Source: Haloplasma contractile SSD-17B
GTDB lineage: Bacteria > Bacillota_I > Bacilli_A > Haloplasmatales > Haloplasmataceae
Reading direction: 5' to 3'
NCBI RefSeq assembly: GCF_000215935.2
Contig: NZ_AFNU02000003.1
Coordinates: forward strand, 62,001-126,000
DNA: 64,000 nucleotides
Shown here one piece after another: positions 27,264 to 37,224 of this stretch. The notes under the pieces were generated by a model that was given only the letters and a program-made list of their open reading frames with translations, was not told the DNA's origin and did no database searches. The first letter of the stretch is position 1; every line of letters starts with the position of its first letter. The translations under genes were made by a program, and so were the position numbers.

Positions 27264-28151
27264 CTATTCTTTTGGTTTTAACATCTCAGGTCGTACTGCA
27301 TTAATAGCCTGTAACACATTTTGGTACTTATCAGAATCAGCAACAACAAAGCCTGATGCACCACCAAATACCTCTAAAATTTCAGGGTCAGTAATCTCTA
27401 AAAATACAGATTGTATATCGTTTATTAGTTCACGATCTGTGCCAGCAGGTACAACCCATGGATATTGATAAAGTTGCTCTGATTGCCAAATGATAGTAAA
27501 CTCTGATTCGTCGATATCGCCACTATTAGCTAGAGAGTGAAAAATAGCACTATCTATTGCACCTGCATCTACTAACTTATTTTGTACTTGCAAAGCAGTA
27601 ACATCGTGTGAGCCGGTATAAACAACAGATTTAAAATTATGATTTTCTTCTGTTGTAAATACGTTCCGCTGTAGTAATTCATAAGATGGGATAATTGAAC
27701 CTGATGTCGAAACTATACTACCGAATGCAAAATCAATTGTTTCTACCTCTTGCAACAATTCATCTAAGTTGTTCCAAGGCGAGTCGGCATGAGTAATAAT
27801 ATATGAATGGTAATATGGTTCTCCATTAATCAGTGGTGTAGCAATTGCCTCAGCACCACTTTGCTCACGAGCAATCAAGTAAGTTGTTGGCCCTAAAAAC
27901 GCTAGGTCTACATGATTATAATTAATTGCTTCTACTACTGCATTATAGTTCGGATAAATTATTAGCTCAACTTTACGGTTTAATCCATCAGCTAGAACGT
28001 GTTCTAACTTTTTATATCCTTCTTCAACTACACCTGTTGTTTGGGCTGGAATTACTGCTACCTTAAAAGTTGGTAAGTTTGAATCACTTTTTTTACAAGC
28101 ACTGATTATTAAGATTGAAAGTAAAGCAATTACAATGGCTATTTTTTTCAA
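27264..28151 (-). CDS. phnD: Phosphate/phosphite/phosphonate substrate-binding lipoprotein
   Basis: 295 residues. Signal peptide with lipobox IISAC near residue 19, then the periplasmic-binding fold with AVIPAQTTGVVEEGYKKLEH and VDLAFLGPTTYLIAREQSGA, plus SIVSTSGSIIPSYELL where PhnD/PtxB proteins contact the ligand phosphate. First gene of the operon. Ligand identity cannot be told. Confidence 0.87.
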   Translation of the reverse strand: MKKIAIVIALLSILIISACKKSDSNLPTFKVAVIPAQTTGVVEEGYKKLEHVLADGLNRKVELIIYPNYNAVVEAINYNHVDLAFLGPTTYLIAREQSGAEAIATPLINGEPYYHSYIITHADSPWNNLDELLQEVETIDFAFGSIVSTSGSIIPSYELLQRNVFTTEENHNFKSVVYTGSHDVTALQVQNKLVDAGAIDSAIFHSLANSGDIDESEFTIIWQSEQLYQYPWVVPAGTDRELINDIQSVFLEITDPEILEVFGGASGFVVADSDKYQNVLQAINAVRPEMLKPKE

Positions 28152-28712
28152 TGTTAATCTCCCCTTATGTTAGATTACTTATATTGGATTATTTAATAGA
28201 ATTAAAAATGGATTCAATAATTATAGTATTTGTTAGATGTTTTCTAAAAAATGTTTAAAAAACCTTGGTATATAATAGAAACTACACAATAAACGTTCTA
28301 TATTATTATATCACACTATACCATCTCATATCTATGTTAATTAATATAGCATTATGATAGTGGGGATTGTTTATCAAATGAGATGGATGTCAAAAATTTA
28401 ATTTTGCAATCTAGTTATGACATATTTGTAAATAATAAATTTGATCCTTATAGCACCACTAACTGTATAAATTTTACTACCCAGATTATTAACCTTTCTA
28501 AGAATAGACGCAATAACTAGTAACTCAAATGCTGTACTTTATAGTTAGTCATATATTTTTAAGTTTCCCTGTTATCATTTAATAATATAACTTTCAATGA
28601 GTCATATTAATTCTAATCATTCATATCCCCCTCTTCTACTAAATTATATTATAAAAAATTATGGTTTGTTCTTTTATAAAATAATTAGAGCCAAGATAAA
28701 CTTAGAGATATT

Positions 28713-28752
28713 AAAAAGACAAAACCGGGCAATCCCTGTTTTGTCTTTTTTT
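28713..28752. terminator. Bidirectional terminator in the 28.2-29.0 kb gap
   Basis: 13-bp stem AAAAAGACAAAAC / GTTTTGTCTTTTT with T-tracts on both strands. It stands next to a relic reading frame rather than a complete gene. The 28152-28710 stretch shows no gene. Confidence 0.8.
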
Positions 28753-28757
28753 AGACG

Positions 28758-28874
28758 TTATTTTTTCTTTCTAGTAACAGAATCTAAAGTTAAAAGTAGA
28801 AATATTGCAATAATTATAAAAATAAACACTCCTAATCCATAGTGTGAATAGAAAGGGAGTTTTAAATCGATATC
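28758..28874 (-). pseudogene. C-terminal membrane-anchor relic
   Basis: On the minus strand an open stretch without start codon encodes HYGLGVFIFIIIAIFLLLTL followed by DSVTRKKK and a stop, then directly the terminator. This looks like the last transmembrane anchor of a lost surface protein. A stop codon closes the frame about 40 codons upstream. Confidence 0.4.
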
Positions 28875-29030
28875 GTGCTCTTGTTATTCAGTTATTGTAA
28901 ATACAGTATTATTTTCCTTTTCGTCTACTTGATGAAATTCTAATTGATTTCATAGGCTTTATTATAAAGGACTAACTATTAGGGAGATTGTTTTTCGATA
29001 AGAACAATCAGCATAAACAATATCAGATTA

Positions 29031-29835
29031 TCATGTTATAAATTCAAATGAATAATCGTTAATTGGTACAAAACCTAGTGATTCATATGCTCTTTTAGCA
29101 TATATATTTTTAACAGCAGTTTGAGTAACAGGTGTTTTATTTAAATCTAGTGCTGTTAAAATCATATTTTGCATTAATTTTTTTCCATGACCTTTATTTC
29201 TATTTTTTGGATTAATATAAATTGTTGTAAGATCTATATAGTTTCGAGAAAAGCCACTAAATCGTCCCATGCCAATAACCTGACTATCATATTGATATAG
29301 ATAAAGACCATTTTTTAAATCTTCTTTTATTTTATTAATATCAGTAATTTCATCTATCTCATTTTTAGTCTTTGCTTCAAAAAAAATCAATTAAAAATAA
29401 ACTAATAATATCAAAATCATCTAATGTTGCTCTTTTTAATTCTGAATTATTCACTTGTATTTTTAGATTGTTATTCTTATATACATAATATTTATTAAGG
29501 CTTATTGCCTTATTTTTATTCATGAAGTTCATTATTGTTTTAACTTCCTCATATTTCCCTGCAAGTAGAATATTTTTATAATTTAATGATCTAAGTTGGT
29601 TGCTTATACTAAGTAAGCTTTTATCATCATTTGTAAAAAAGTTTGTAAAGTAGGAATTTCCATCATATTTTAAATGTAAGATAGTTTCAAGGTGCGTGTA
29701 ATCATTTATATATAATATATCTTGTTGATTATTTTCTATTAAGTGTATTAAAAAGACTTGATAAACCTCATCAGTATATAATAGATTTAGTATTTTTTCT
29801 TTCAACTCATTTGTTAGTTTCTCTATTTTAATCAT
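29031..29835 (-). pseudogene. GNAT acetyltransferase split by a one-base homopolymer frameshift
   Basis: The N-terminal half (29377-29835) ends DIISLFLIDFF at a TGA; the C-terminal half (29031-29390) continues FEAKTKNEIDEITDINK in the next frame and carries the GNAT acetyl-CoA motif (IYINPKNRNKGHGKKLMQNM). The break is at a run of eight T on the coding strand (29379-29386); seven would give one 265-residue protein. The two halves together match a two-part GNAT (helical N-terminal domain plus catalytic domain). It is either phase-variable, corrected by slippage, a recent pseudogene or a sequence error. Confidence 0.75.
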
Positions 29836-30149
29836 ATTGTCACTCCATTATTTGTTTTTTAACATAAACTATTAGCACTGATTTGTATTATGCTTTAAGC
29901 TAAATAGCGTTCATTATTTGCTTATCTTTATTTTTTATTTCTTAAGTCAAGACAATTCAGGATTAAAAACCTATTACAATTTAATAAATTATTACCTGTA
30001 ACTATAAAAATCAAAAGTTTTTAATATAAAAGAGGATCTATATTATAAAAATACAGTTCCTCGAAACATACATCTATTTTCAAAAATACCTATTTCACTT
30101 TTATATTTTTTTGTTTTAACTTATAGAAACAATTTGCTGAAAATAATAA

Positions 30150-31166
30150 CTATAGCTGCTTAATACTTGGGTTATTAGAGTTTGCCCATGCATAGTTTCT
30201 GTCAATGTACCTCTCCATTCTATATACTACAGGCCTAAATCCACACTTCGGCCAAAATGTCGAAGAAGCAAGGTTGGTTATTCTCCAATCTGCTTTTATG
30301 TAGCTATATCCCTTTTCTTTTATAATCTTGCATCCTTCATTCATTAATTTTTTACCAATGCCTCTTCTCATTTGGGAATAATAGGTACCAGCTACACTTA
30401 ACTCTATTCCATCATCAGGTGTCATCAAATTCGAAGTAATCATTTCATATAATTGAAATCCTAATTCCTTATCAGCTTCTTCAGCAATAAGAAGAGCGAT
30501 CACATCATCATCATCGTCTACCAACCTTTTAAAACCTTCTTTTATTTTCGCTAAAACTTCAGGAAGGACTGGTATAAATATAGGTGCAGTATTTTGGAAT
30601 TTAGTGATTATACTGGACATTTTTCCCAGTACTTCACTATCCATTTTATTAGCAAGTCTGATATCTACATCTGCAACATTTTCAAAAGGAATGTATTCCT
30701 CTATGTTCATTACAGCATGTACTTGTTCAATAGAAAAGCTTAATTGTAGAAATCCCTCATAGTATACCTGGTTTGCAATTGGTACATAGATAGAGTGATT
30801 AAAGCAACCTTGTTCAAGCCACAGAACTGACACCTTCGCATACAGATACCTTATGAGTTCAGATGATTGATCCGTTTTAATCGCAATACCCTCATAGGGA
30901 ACTGCTGCATACCTACCTACTCTATTACTGATTATAATCTCTCCCATTATATAACCTACTAGTTCATCATTAACAAATGCACCGATTCCAATAACTTTAA
31001 TATTGACAATTAATTTTTCAAGCGTACCCATAACATAGTTCACATTAAGACAACTATTATTTAGAAATGGATATTCCTTAGTCTCAAGGTTTTGCCTACC
31101 TATTAGTAGCTCTGCCATTACAGGTAAATCATCAATAGTTATTGATCGAAATTCATAGTTATTCAT
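30150..31166 (-). CDS. Tandem-GNAT acetyltransferase
   Basis: 338 residues from MNNYEFRSITIDDLPVMAEL, start chosen for the GGGGAGG site 6 bases before it. The protein has two GNAT-like halves; the C-terminal one carries the acetyl-CoA loop SQMRRGIGKKLMNEGCKIIK and the family ending ASSTFWPKCGFRPVVYRMER. It shares layout with the protein at 42689-43651. Substrate unknown. The 29836-30149 interval downstream shows nothing. Confidence 0.82.
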   Translation of the reverse strand: MNNYEFRSITIDDLPVMAELLIGRQNLETKEYPFLNNSCLNVNYVMGTLEKLIVNIKVIGIGAFVNDELVGYIMGEIIISNRVGRYAAVPYEGIAIKTDQSSELIRYLYAKVSVLWLEQGCFNHSIYVPIANQVYYEGFLQLSFSIEQVHAVMNIEEYIPFENVADVDIRLANKMDSEVLGKMSSIITKFQNTAPIFIPVLPEVLAKIKEGFKRLVDDDDDVIALLIAEEADKELGFQLYEMITSNLMTPDDGIELSVAGTYYSQMRRGIGKKLMNEGCKIIKEKGYSYIKADWRITNLASSTFWPKCGFRPVVYRMERYIDRNYAWANSNNPSIKQL

Positions 31167-31320
31167 TTCTATACCTCCCCACAAATTTCATCTTATACAT
31201 AGTTTGCCATCCACTTTTAATTGAATTGTGAATCGTATAATATGTAACGTTTGTATTATTTTCTAATGTTGAGTATTATCTAATAAGTTGTAATCCAAAT
31301 TTCTTAATTTCATCATTAAT

Positions 31321-31602
31321 TTAATTATAAATAAACAGCAATAAGTAATAGTTATTAGATATTATTTTTTCAATAAAAGAAGTACTCATAATAATATCTC
31401 TAATTAAATACTTAGCATCAGCTTGCGATAAACCTAATAAACGTTCAGCAGCACATTGAATAATTCCATCTTCCGTTGAAACTCTCACAGTTATAGTAAC
31501 ATTTATATCTTTTGGACTATCGTATTTGAATAAATTAATTATATTGATAAGTCGTGTTAAATCATACGTGGCCAAATAAAAAATCCTCAACCATGTATAC
31601 AT
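31321..31602 (-). CDS. Short hypothetical reading frame, possibly a remnant
   Basis: 93 codons. The centre (VTITVRVSTEDGIIQCAAER followed by LLGLSQADAKYLIRD) looks protein-like, but the N-terminal 25 residues and last 12 do not, and there is no good ribosome binding site. I do not recognise it. It may be a fragment of a larger gene in a decayed stretch. Confidence 0.3.
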   Translation of the reverse strand: MYTWLRIFYLATYDLTRLINIINLFKYDSPKDINVTITVRVSTEDGIIQCAAERLLGLSQADAKYLIRDIIMSTSFIEKIISNNYYLLLFIYN

Positions 31603-31888
31603 TTTGTTCTTTAACCATAGCCTAAATAAAGTTTTTTTCTTTTAGTTAGGACAACTGTGAACACAAATAAACAGAAGCACCATTAATGAAATAGTTGAGA
31701 TACATAAAAAAATAAAGGGTAAAATTTTTTCCCTTATAATTCTCCTAAAATAGTAGGAGTTCATACCTCTACTCTCATAAAGAGTTAACTTTATCCTAAA
31801 AGGAAATTAAAATTTATTATCTTACATCCTATTTGAGATCACTTAATTATACCATGTTTTTACAATAACTGTTATGGAATAATATTAA

Positions 31889-32130
31889 TAAAAGTCAAAG
31901 AATTCCAGAGCAAAAGCCCCAGGAATCCATAGCAACAATCAATTATTACTATCAAGTATAATCGTAACAGATTGTCATTTGTAAAGTCTACTTTCATATC
32001 GGTTCCAAATTTAGCGGTCTCTACTGTGTTAATGGCGTAAAACTTACTTAACATAAGAAAATACTGACTGTAAAGCTGTCTCTACGGAACTTGGACAATT
32101 TTCTTTTTGCAGTCATCGTATAGAGGGAAC
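31889..32130 (-). pseudogene. dtd 3'-end relic (tail of cassette F) with terminator
   Basis: Minus-strand homology to the C-terminal 64-70 codons of the intact dtd (52577-52789): recognisable pieces include the complements of ATTATTACT.TCAAG, GTCATTTGTAAAGTC.ACTTTC, TCTACG.A.CTTGGAC.ATTT and TTTTTGCAGTCA.CGTA. An internal part is lost and the frame is broken. A terminator like that of the 44.9 kb copy follows. The homology stops at GGGAA, where the sequence changes to the shared element end. Confidence 0.85.
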
Positions 32131-32150
32131 TGTGTTTTGTTAAGGGACCA
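32131..32150. repeat. Element-end repeat E (left end of cassette E)
   Basis: TGTGTTTTGTTAAGGGAC follows the dtd relic directly. Related sequences occupy the same place at 34536, 42651, 43941 and 45161. Confidence 0.7.
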
Positions 32151-32210
32151 TTATAAGATATTAAATGTAAAGCGGATCTATATTAATGTAAACTACAAGT
32201 ACGGAGAAAT

Positions 32211-33377
32211 CTAATTAGACTTTTCTTCCAAGTATAAATTTTTAACCAAAACAGAAAAAAGAAAACTCGCTTCTTGGTGAAGATTATAGTCCATATAAAG
32301 GGTTGCTATATCTTTTATTAAGTCTTTATTTATTTGTTTTAAATTCGTCTTTTCAATTAGTATATAAAGATCATTTAGTGTTTTAACTCCTTCATCCAAC
32401 TTATTTTTATATTTGTATATCTTTGCTAATATATACATTGATTCAATAATACCATTATCGGAGTTTATATTTTCAAATACACTTAATGATTTTTTACAAT
32501 ATTCTTCTGCACTATTATATTTTCCTTCCTCAAAATTAATATAGCTTAATATTATTTGAGATTCGGCTTGTTGTATATCATTATCTAATATTTTATTAAT
32601 TTGAAAACCATCATTTATATATATCTTTGCAGTTTCTAGGTTTCCTTTCTTATAATAACAAAAGCCGATTCTTATATATGCATCCAATAATGGTTCCAAT
32701 ATTTTATTATGTTTCATAAAAGATAGCAACTCAGTATAATAAAAAATAGCCGTGTCATAATCCTTCAAATTTTGATATGCAGTTGCTTTATTTAAATAAA
32801 TATTAGCTAATCTTTTATTGTAAGGTAATTTATTATTTTGAGCGTAACTTATCAACTGATCATATTGAATAATACTTTCTTTATATAAACCAAGGTTAAA
32901 TAATGCATCTCCATATAGTGCATAAGCTTCTAGTTTATAAAGAGATACATTGTCCACATCTTTTTTTGCAAATAATTGCTTAATTATTCTTATACATTCA
33001 TTATACTTTTTTAGATGGAAATATGCTTTTGCTTCATATAAGTTAATTTTATATACAAAAGGGTGCTTTATTTTTATTTTAACATTTTTTATTAAGGATA
33101 TTGCATTTGAATAATTGTTATTAGTAGTTTCAATTTCTAATTTCAATAACAAATCATTAATTTGTTTGTATTCGTTATTTGTTATAATTAAATCTTCTAT
33201 CTTTACATCTAATTGATTCGCTATATGCGCTAATACAGTAAAAGATGGTTTTACACGACCTAATTCTATTTGACTTATATACCCTCTAGTAAAATGATCT
33301 CCCGCAATTTGTTCTAATGTTAATTTCTTTTCTTTTCTTAATACTCTAATTCTTTTTCCTATTTCTATTTGATCCAT
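32211..33377 (-). CDS. XRE-family HTH regulator with TPR domain (Rgg/PlcR-like)
   Basis: 388 residues. N-terminal XRE helix-turn-helix (IGKRIRVLRKEKKLTLEQIA, then YISQIELGRVKPSF) and about eight TPR-like helix pairs from residue 70 on (for example ATAYQNLKDYDTAIFYYTEL and AKIYINDGFQINK). The layout matches RRNPP regulators, which bind short signalling peptides. No propeptide gene was found beside it. It is divergent from the GNAT gene with only 107 bp between, so it probably controls both. Confidence 0.85.
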   Translation of the reverse strand: MDQIEIGKRIRVLRKEKKLTLEQIAGDHFTRGYISQIELGRVKPSFTVLAHIANQLDVKIEDLIITNNEYKQINDLLLKLEIETTNNNYSNAISLIKNVKIKIKHPFVYKINLYEAKAYFHLKKYNECIRIIKQLFAKKDVDNVSLYKLEAYALYGDALFNLGLYKESIIQYDQLISYAQNNKLPYNKRLANIYLNKATAYQNLKDYDTAIFYYTELLSFMKHNKILEPLLDAYIRIGFCYYKKGNLETAKIYINDGFQINKILDNDIQQAESQIILSYINFEEGKYNSAEEYCKKSLSVFENINSDNGIIESMYILAKIYKYKNKLDEGVKTLNDLYILIEKTNLKQINKDLIKDIATLYMDYNLHQEASFLFSVLVKNLYLEEKSN

Positions 33378-33394
33378 CTATTGGCACCACTTTT

Positions 33395-33450
33395 CTTTAC
33401 AATTATATTATACATTATTGATTAATTTGTATAATTATATTATACTATTA
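33395..33450. promoter_or_regulatory. Divergent promoter region with direct or inverted AT repeats
   Basis: The 107-bp interval contains two near copies of AATTATATTATAC separated by about 28 bases, suiting a dimeric regulator. A plus-strand promoter TTGATT, 17 bp, TATACT leads into the GNAT gene. Confidence 0.5.
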
Positions 33451-33484
33451 TTGGAACAAAATAACAATTACTTGGAGGGGAAAT

Positions 33485-34264
33485 ATGTTAGATCATTTAA
33501 TTAAAAAGGCTAAATCATATGATTTTCATAGTTTTCAATATGATATGCCTAGCAATCCTATTTTAATAAAAGATTATAAGAATACAATATTGATAGGAGA
33601 AGAAAATGGTAATAGAGTGAAGTGTTTTTGGGGTACGAACAAAGTTGAGCATTTAGTTGAAGTTTCAAATCAAGTTAACTCTGAAATAGAATGCAAGGAA
33701 TTGTTATTAGAGTTTATACCTGAAGAGTTTGTTGAAACATTACAAAAATCTGGGTTTCAGATCATATCTGAGTGGATTGATTTTTGGGTGAAAGATATAA
33801 GCAAAGTAAACCTAGAGTCTCCTATTGTATGTGATATAAGAAAAATTAAAAAAGACGAAATTGAAATCGTTTCTAAGATTACACAATCATGTACAGGTAT
33901 TTCAAGAGAGTTCTACGGTGAAGATGTCGCTACGATACAAAAATGGTGGCTAGATGATGATATTGAAATGTTCGTTGCTCTAAAAAAACAACAAATCGTC
34001 GGTGTTTGTGTGATGGCAGTTTATGATAGCAATAAAGGTAAAGTTGCTTGGGTAAGAGAATTAGCTGTAAGACCAGAACATCAACATCAAAGGATTGGAC
34101 AGTCATTATTAATAACTGGCTTAAAATGGGGTATGAATCAGGGAGCCACTCTTAGTTTTTTAGCTACGGATAAACATAATCATCATGCAATTAATTTATA
34201 TACTCGTTTAGGTTTTGAAAATAATGGAGAACGAGGCCAAATTAATATGACAAAAAGTTTTTAA
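33485..34264 (+). CDS. GNAT N-acetyltransferase
   Basis: 259 residues. Acetyl-CoA site RELAVRPEHQHQRIGQSLLI near residues 192-211 and the closing NLYTRLGFENNGE. A strong GGAGGGG site precedes the ATG. Its divergent partner is a peptide-sensing-type regulator, suggesting signal-controlled acetylation of a small molecule. It is the cargo of cassette E. Confidence 0.87.
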   Translation: MLDHLIKKAKSYDFHSFQYDMPSNPILIKDYKNTILIGEENGNRVKCFWGTNKVEHLVEVSNQVNSEIECKELLLEFIPEEFVETLQKSGFQIISEWIDFWVKDISKVNLESPIVCDIRKIKKDEIEIVSKITQSCTGISREFYGEDVATIQKWWLDDDIEMFVALKKQQIVGVCVMAVYDSNKGKVAWVRELAVRPEHQHQRIGQSLLITGLKWGMNQGATLSFLATDKHNHHAINLYTRLGFENNGERGQINMTKSF

Positions 34265-34266
34265 AT

Positions 34267-34535
34267 TTATTTAATTTTATTAAAAGAAGGGCTGTGGTTA
34301 ATCTTAAAATTAACTGACAGCCCTTTTGATATACTTTCTATTATAATTGTCATAGGTCCATTATAAACTAATGACCCTTTAATCATGCTTGCAAAGTTTT
34401 CTGTTTTAACTTTTAATATTTTTGGTTTTAGTTTATCTTTAAATTCATCATATAAAACTTTAGTTTGTTCTGGTCTTACTGATTCTATAAAAAAAATTGG
34501 TCCATTATCTTTTCTTGTATCAGAGTGGTAAGTGA
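34267..34535 (-). pseudogene. dtd 3'-end of a different sequence type (tail of cassette E)
   Basis: The minus-strand frame is open and reads HFTYHSDTRKDNGPIFF, then RPEQTKVLYDEFKDKL and SLVYNGPMTIIIES, the DTD C-terminal half including the NxGPxT active-site motif. It is only distantly similar to the resident dtd tail, so it came from another source. It lacks any 5' half. The frame continues 24 codons past the normal DTD end, through a terminator hairpin. Confidence 0.85.
34287..34327. terminator. Terminator between the GNAT gene and the dtd-tail relic
   Basis: Long inverted repeat AAGGGCTGT.GTTAAT / ATTAAC..ACAGCCCTT followed by TTTTGATAT on the plus strand and TCTTTTA on the minus strand. 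It serves both convergent units. Confidence 0.85.
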
Positions 34536-34890
34536 AGTGTGTTTTGTATGGGATAAAAATGTTTTAAATATTCCTTAATCGTAGTTCAATATTAAATTAA
34601 ATAGATTTTATTTTATAATCTTATGTAAGTATAGGTTATGGACGCATTCAATTTAAATTGTTAGAATATTCTATAATCATGATGTGTAGTAAAAACAATA
34701 TGTAGTTTGGAGAGAGCAATTAAAAGATGATTATATTATGTAATGAATGGAACATCTAACATGATCTACAGTTTAATTTAAGTAAGTCATGTGAGTGGTT
34801 TTAATTTTTAAAAAATAAAAAATTGGAAAAAGAAATTCTAAAATGATATAATGATGACAAATATAATGATTTTTAGAATGTGGTGAGAAG

Positions 34891-35259
34891 ATGAGAATAT
34901 TACTATTTAATAAAAACGGAGATATCAGATATTTTGTCTTATTAAAGATTGTTATTTTACTTGCCATATTTTATGCTCAATTAGCTTCCTATTTTGAGAC
35001 GAAGACAAATACTATTTCTAATGCTAGTGGGCTCATCTTAACCATCACGGTTTTCCTCATCATCATTCAGATTATGATTTACACCTTTTTTATTCTTGCG
35101 AGCTTTTATGATTGTTGTGCATGTCATTTTGTAAAGGGCTTTTCTACTTATACGATCAAACTTGATAATGAATTTCATTCTTTGTATGAACAACCATTAA
35201 TTATAAATAAGATGATTGAAGAAAGAACCTATTTATGCTTAAATGTAATTCGGAGTTGA
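34891..35259 (+). CDS. Small membrane protein, unknown
   Basis: 122 residues with two hydrophobic helices (about 16-37 and 48-72) and a CCACHF cluster after the second. GGTGAGAAG precedes the ATG. It is 40 bases upstream of the large membrane protein gene and probably co-expressed. Ends with a TGA stop. No recognised family. Confidence 0.6.
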   Translation: MRILLFNKNGDIRYFVLLKIVILLAIFYAQLASYFETKTNTISNASGLILTITVFLIIIQIMIYTFFILASFYDCCACHFVKGFSTYTIKLDNEFHSLYEQPLIINKMIEERTYLCLNVIRS

Positions 35260-35299
35260 GATTTCGTTATTTTTAAAAAAATAGCGAAAGGATGAAAAC

Positions 35300-37063
35300 A
35301 TGAAAAAATTACTTTTAAAATTACATAATGAATATAAATCGATTATTACTTTAAAAAATACAAATCCATTTGAAATAAACAAATGGAAAACATTTAGAAA
35401 CATGGTTATAACAACCTTAGTCTTTCTTTTACTATTTATAGGTATTGGCTATATATCTGATCAATTAGATAATTTGCATTATGTTGTATTAGCAGTCAAT
35501 ACCTCTATAATTGGTCCATTTATATTAAGTAAGATTAGTAACGAAATTAAATTCCAAGCACATTATAATTTGCATTATCGTATTGGTAATCTAATTTTTT
35601 ATCAATCATTTAATTTAATTACATTGATTCTTTTGTCAAACGGTCTATTTATGTTACTTTATTTTAGATTCTTAATATCTACTTACTTTCTCTTACTATT
35701 ATTGGCTATTCCAACTGTTTTAATTCTTGGCATTTGCTTCCTACAATACAGATTAAAACTCAGAAGAAACTATGCTGGTAACATCTTATTTAACTCACTT
35801 ATTATTGTAAATTTGTATATCTTGCTCTTCCATATTATAGGGATTGAAATGATTGTACTCAATTATGTTATTTCAACATTCATCATACTGATTATTTATA
35901 TGATATCCAATACAGTGTCCATACCTTTCGTTAAATCTTACAATACTCTTTCAATTAAGGTATGGTCAATTGGTGTCTTATTTACACTAATTATATTGAT
36001 GAGCGCTTTAATAAATAACAAGTATGTTGATCAACACGTTGAGTTTATTTCTTATAACGACTTTCGTACTTCAAAAGTGAATGTAATAGATGATTTTGAA
36101 CACCTTGAAACACCTGAACACATTTATGAATCAGATATACTAGTAAATGATGACTATATTTTTCTAGATTTTGATGAGCTTTTGGTATTAAACCATGACT
36201 TAGAATTGGTTAAGCGTGTCGACAAAAATATAGGACAAATATTCATGGATAATGAAATCATTAAAGGAGTAACTTCTGGTGATCATTTAGTCGGCAATCA
36301 TGACAATGGCTGGTATATACAATATTATCTAGATCAAAACTTTGAATTTAAAGAAGAAATCTTGATTCATGTAGATGAATATGACTTTCCGCCTAGTTTT
36401 ACCTTAGGTGATGACTTAATAACTATTAACAATCCCACTACTGATTTTATTTTAGTTCATCATGGGAATTTTGAATCAACTAGGTATGAAGCACATCATT
36501 ATGAACAGAATCAAATCATTTTTCAGGATAATCAACATGTTATATACACAAAAAACGGAAAACTATATAAGGACAGTTCAAATCTTAACTATGTAGATGG
36601 TTGGTATAGTAATGGAAAGAAATTGCTCATTGGTGAGACTATTTCAATTGTCGATATGAGCGAATATATAAAAGGGAATGAAGAACCCATTTTTCAATAT
36701 AACGTGGGAAAGCGGCTAAATACTAACTATTACTCTATAAGCTCATTTGATTATTACCAAAACCGATACTTCATCCGACTGGATGGAATCCGGCGTATGA
36801 CGTTAATTCTCAATGAAAACGGAGAAGAAATAGGGTTAGTTGACTATACAGAAAAATCGTATTATCTGGATTATAATATCTTTGCTTACATTAATGAAGA
36901 CTTCATATTTTTCTTAGATTCACATGGTGATTTAAAACTTGTCGATTATGAAAACCCAACCACATACATTTTTAAGGGGATGACAGGCACAATTAATCAC
37001 ATGTTTCTTTATGCTAACCTATTTATTTTGATAAGTTTTAAAAAGAAAATATATTTGAATTAA
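35300..37063 (+). CDS. Polytopic membrane protein with large extracytoplasmic C-terminal domain
   Basis: 587 residues. Residues 30-245 hold about seven transmembrane helices; residues 250-587 form a soluble, strand-rich domain with aromatic and acidic repeats (for example YIFLDFDELLVLNHDLELVK) that resembles a propeller. Reminiscent of ABC-2-type or exporter-linked envelope proteins, but no motif confirms this. Ribosome binding site AAAGGATG. Function unknown. Confidence 0.6.
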   Translation: MKKLLLKLHNEYKSIITLKNTNPFEINKWKTFRNMVITTLVFLLLFIGIGYISDQLDNLHYVVLAVNTSIIGPFILSKISNEIKFQAHYNLHYRIGNLIFYQSFNLITLILLSNGLFMLLYFRFLISTYFLLLLLAIPTVLILGICFLQYRLKLRRNYAGNILFNSLIIVNLYILLFHIIGIEMIVLNYVISTFIILIIYMISNTVSIPFVKSYNTLSIKVWSIGVLFTLIILMSALINNKYVDQHVEFISYNDFRTSKVNVIDDFEHLETPEHIYESDILVNDDYIFLDFDELLVLNHDLELVKRVDKNIGQIFMDNEIIKGVTSGDHLVGNHDNGWYIQYYLDQNFEFKEEILIHVDEYDFPPSFTLGDDLITINNPTTDFILVHHGNFESTRYEAHHYEQNQIIFQDNQHVIYTKNGKLYKDSSNLNYVDGWYSNGKKLLIGETISIVDMSEYIKGNEEPIFQYNVGKRLNTNYYSISSFDYYQNRYFIRLDGIRRMTLILNENGEEIGLVDYTEKSYYLDYNIFAYINEDFIFFLDSHGDLKLVDYENPTTYIFKGMTGTINHMFLYANLFILISFKKKIYLN

Positions 37064-37078
37064 GTTTATAAAACAATT

Positions 37079-37113
37079 AAAGACCGAATATTTGATTCAG
37101 TCCTTTTTTTTTA
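37079..37113 (+). terminator. Terminator of the 34891-37063 operon
   Basis: GACCGAAT / ATTCAGTC stem followed by CTTTTTTTTT, 16 bases after the stop. Confidence 0.78.
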
Positions 37114-37224
37114 GACATTGTATTAAATTTTTATTGGACTCAGAAACACTATAATGGCTATAATATCAAATTTTATAAACCTCTAAAATAAAAATTTATA
37201 GATTAATAGAAAGAAAACACATAA

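Larger units (their letters stand above)
32131..34535. mobile_element. Cassette E in the dtd-adjacent stack
   Basis: Bounded on the left by a displaced dtd tail and element-end repeat, on the right by its own dtd-tail copy of a clearly different sequence type. Cargo: a TPR regulator and a divergent GNAT. It has no recombinase. Boundaries are inferred from where dtd homology stops and starts. Confidence 0.6.

Noticed and set aside
25730-28151. Phosphonate degradation locus
   Set aside because: Only the transporter is present; no C-P lyase, phosphonatase or phosphite dehydrogenase genes lie nearby, so the ligand stays open.
28597-28842. 81-codon plus-strand reading frame
   Set aside because: It runs through a terminator hairpin and the relic on the opposite strand; composition is not protein-like and no start signal is present.
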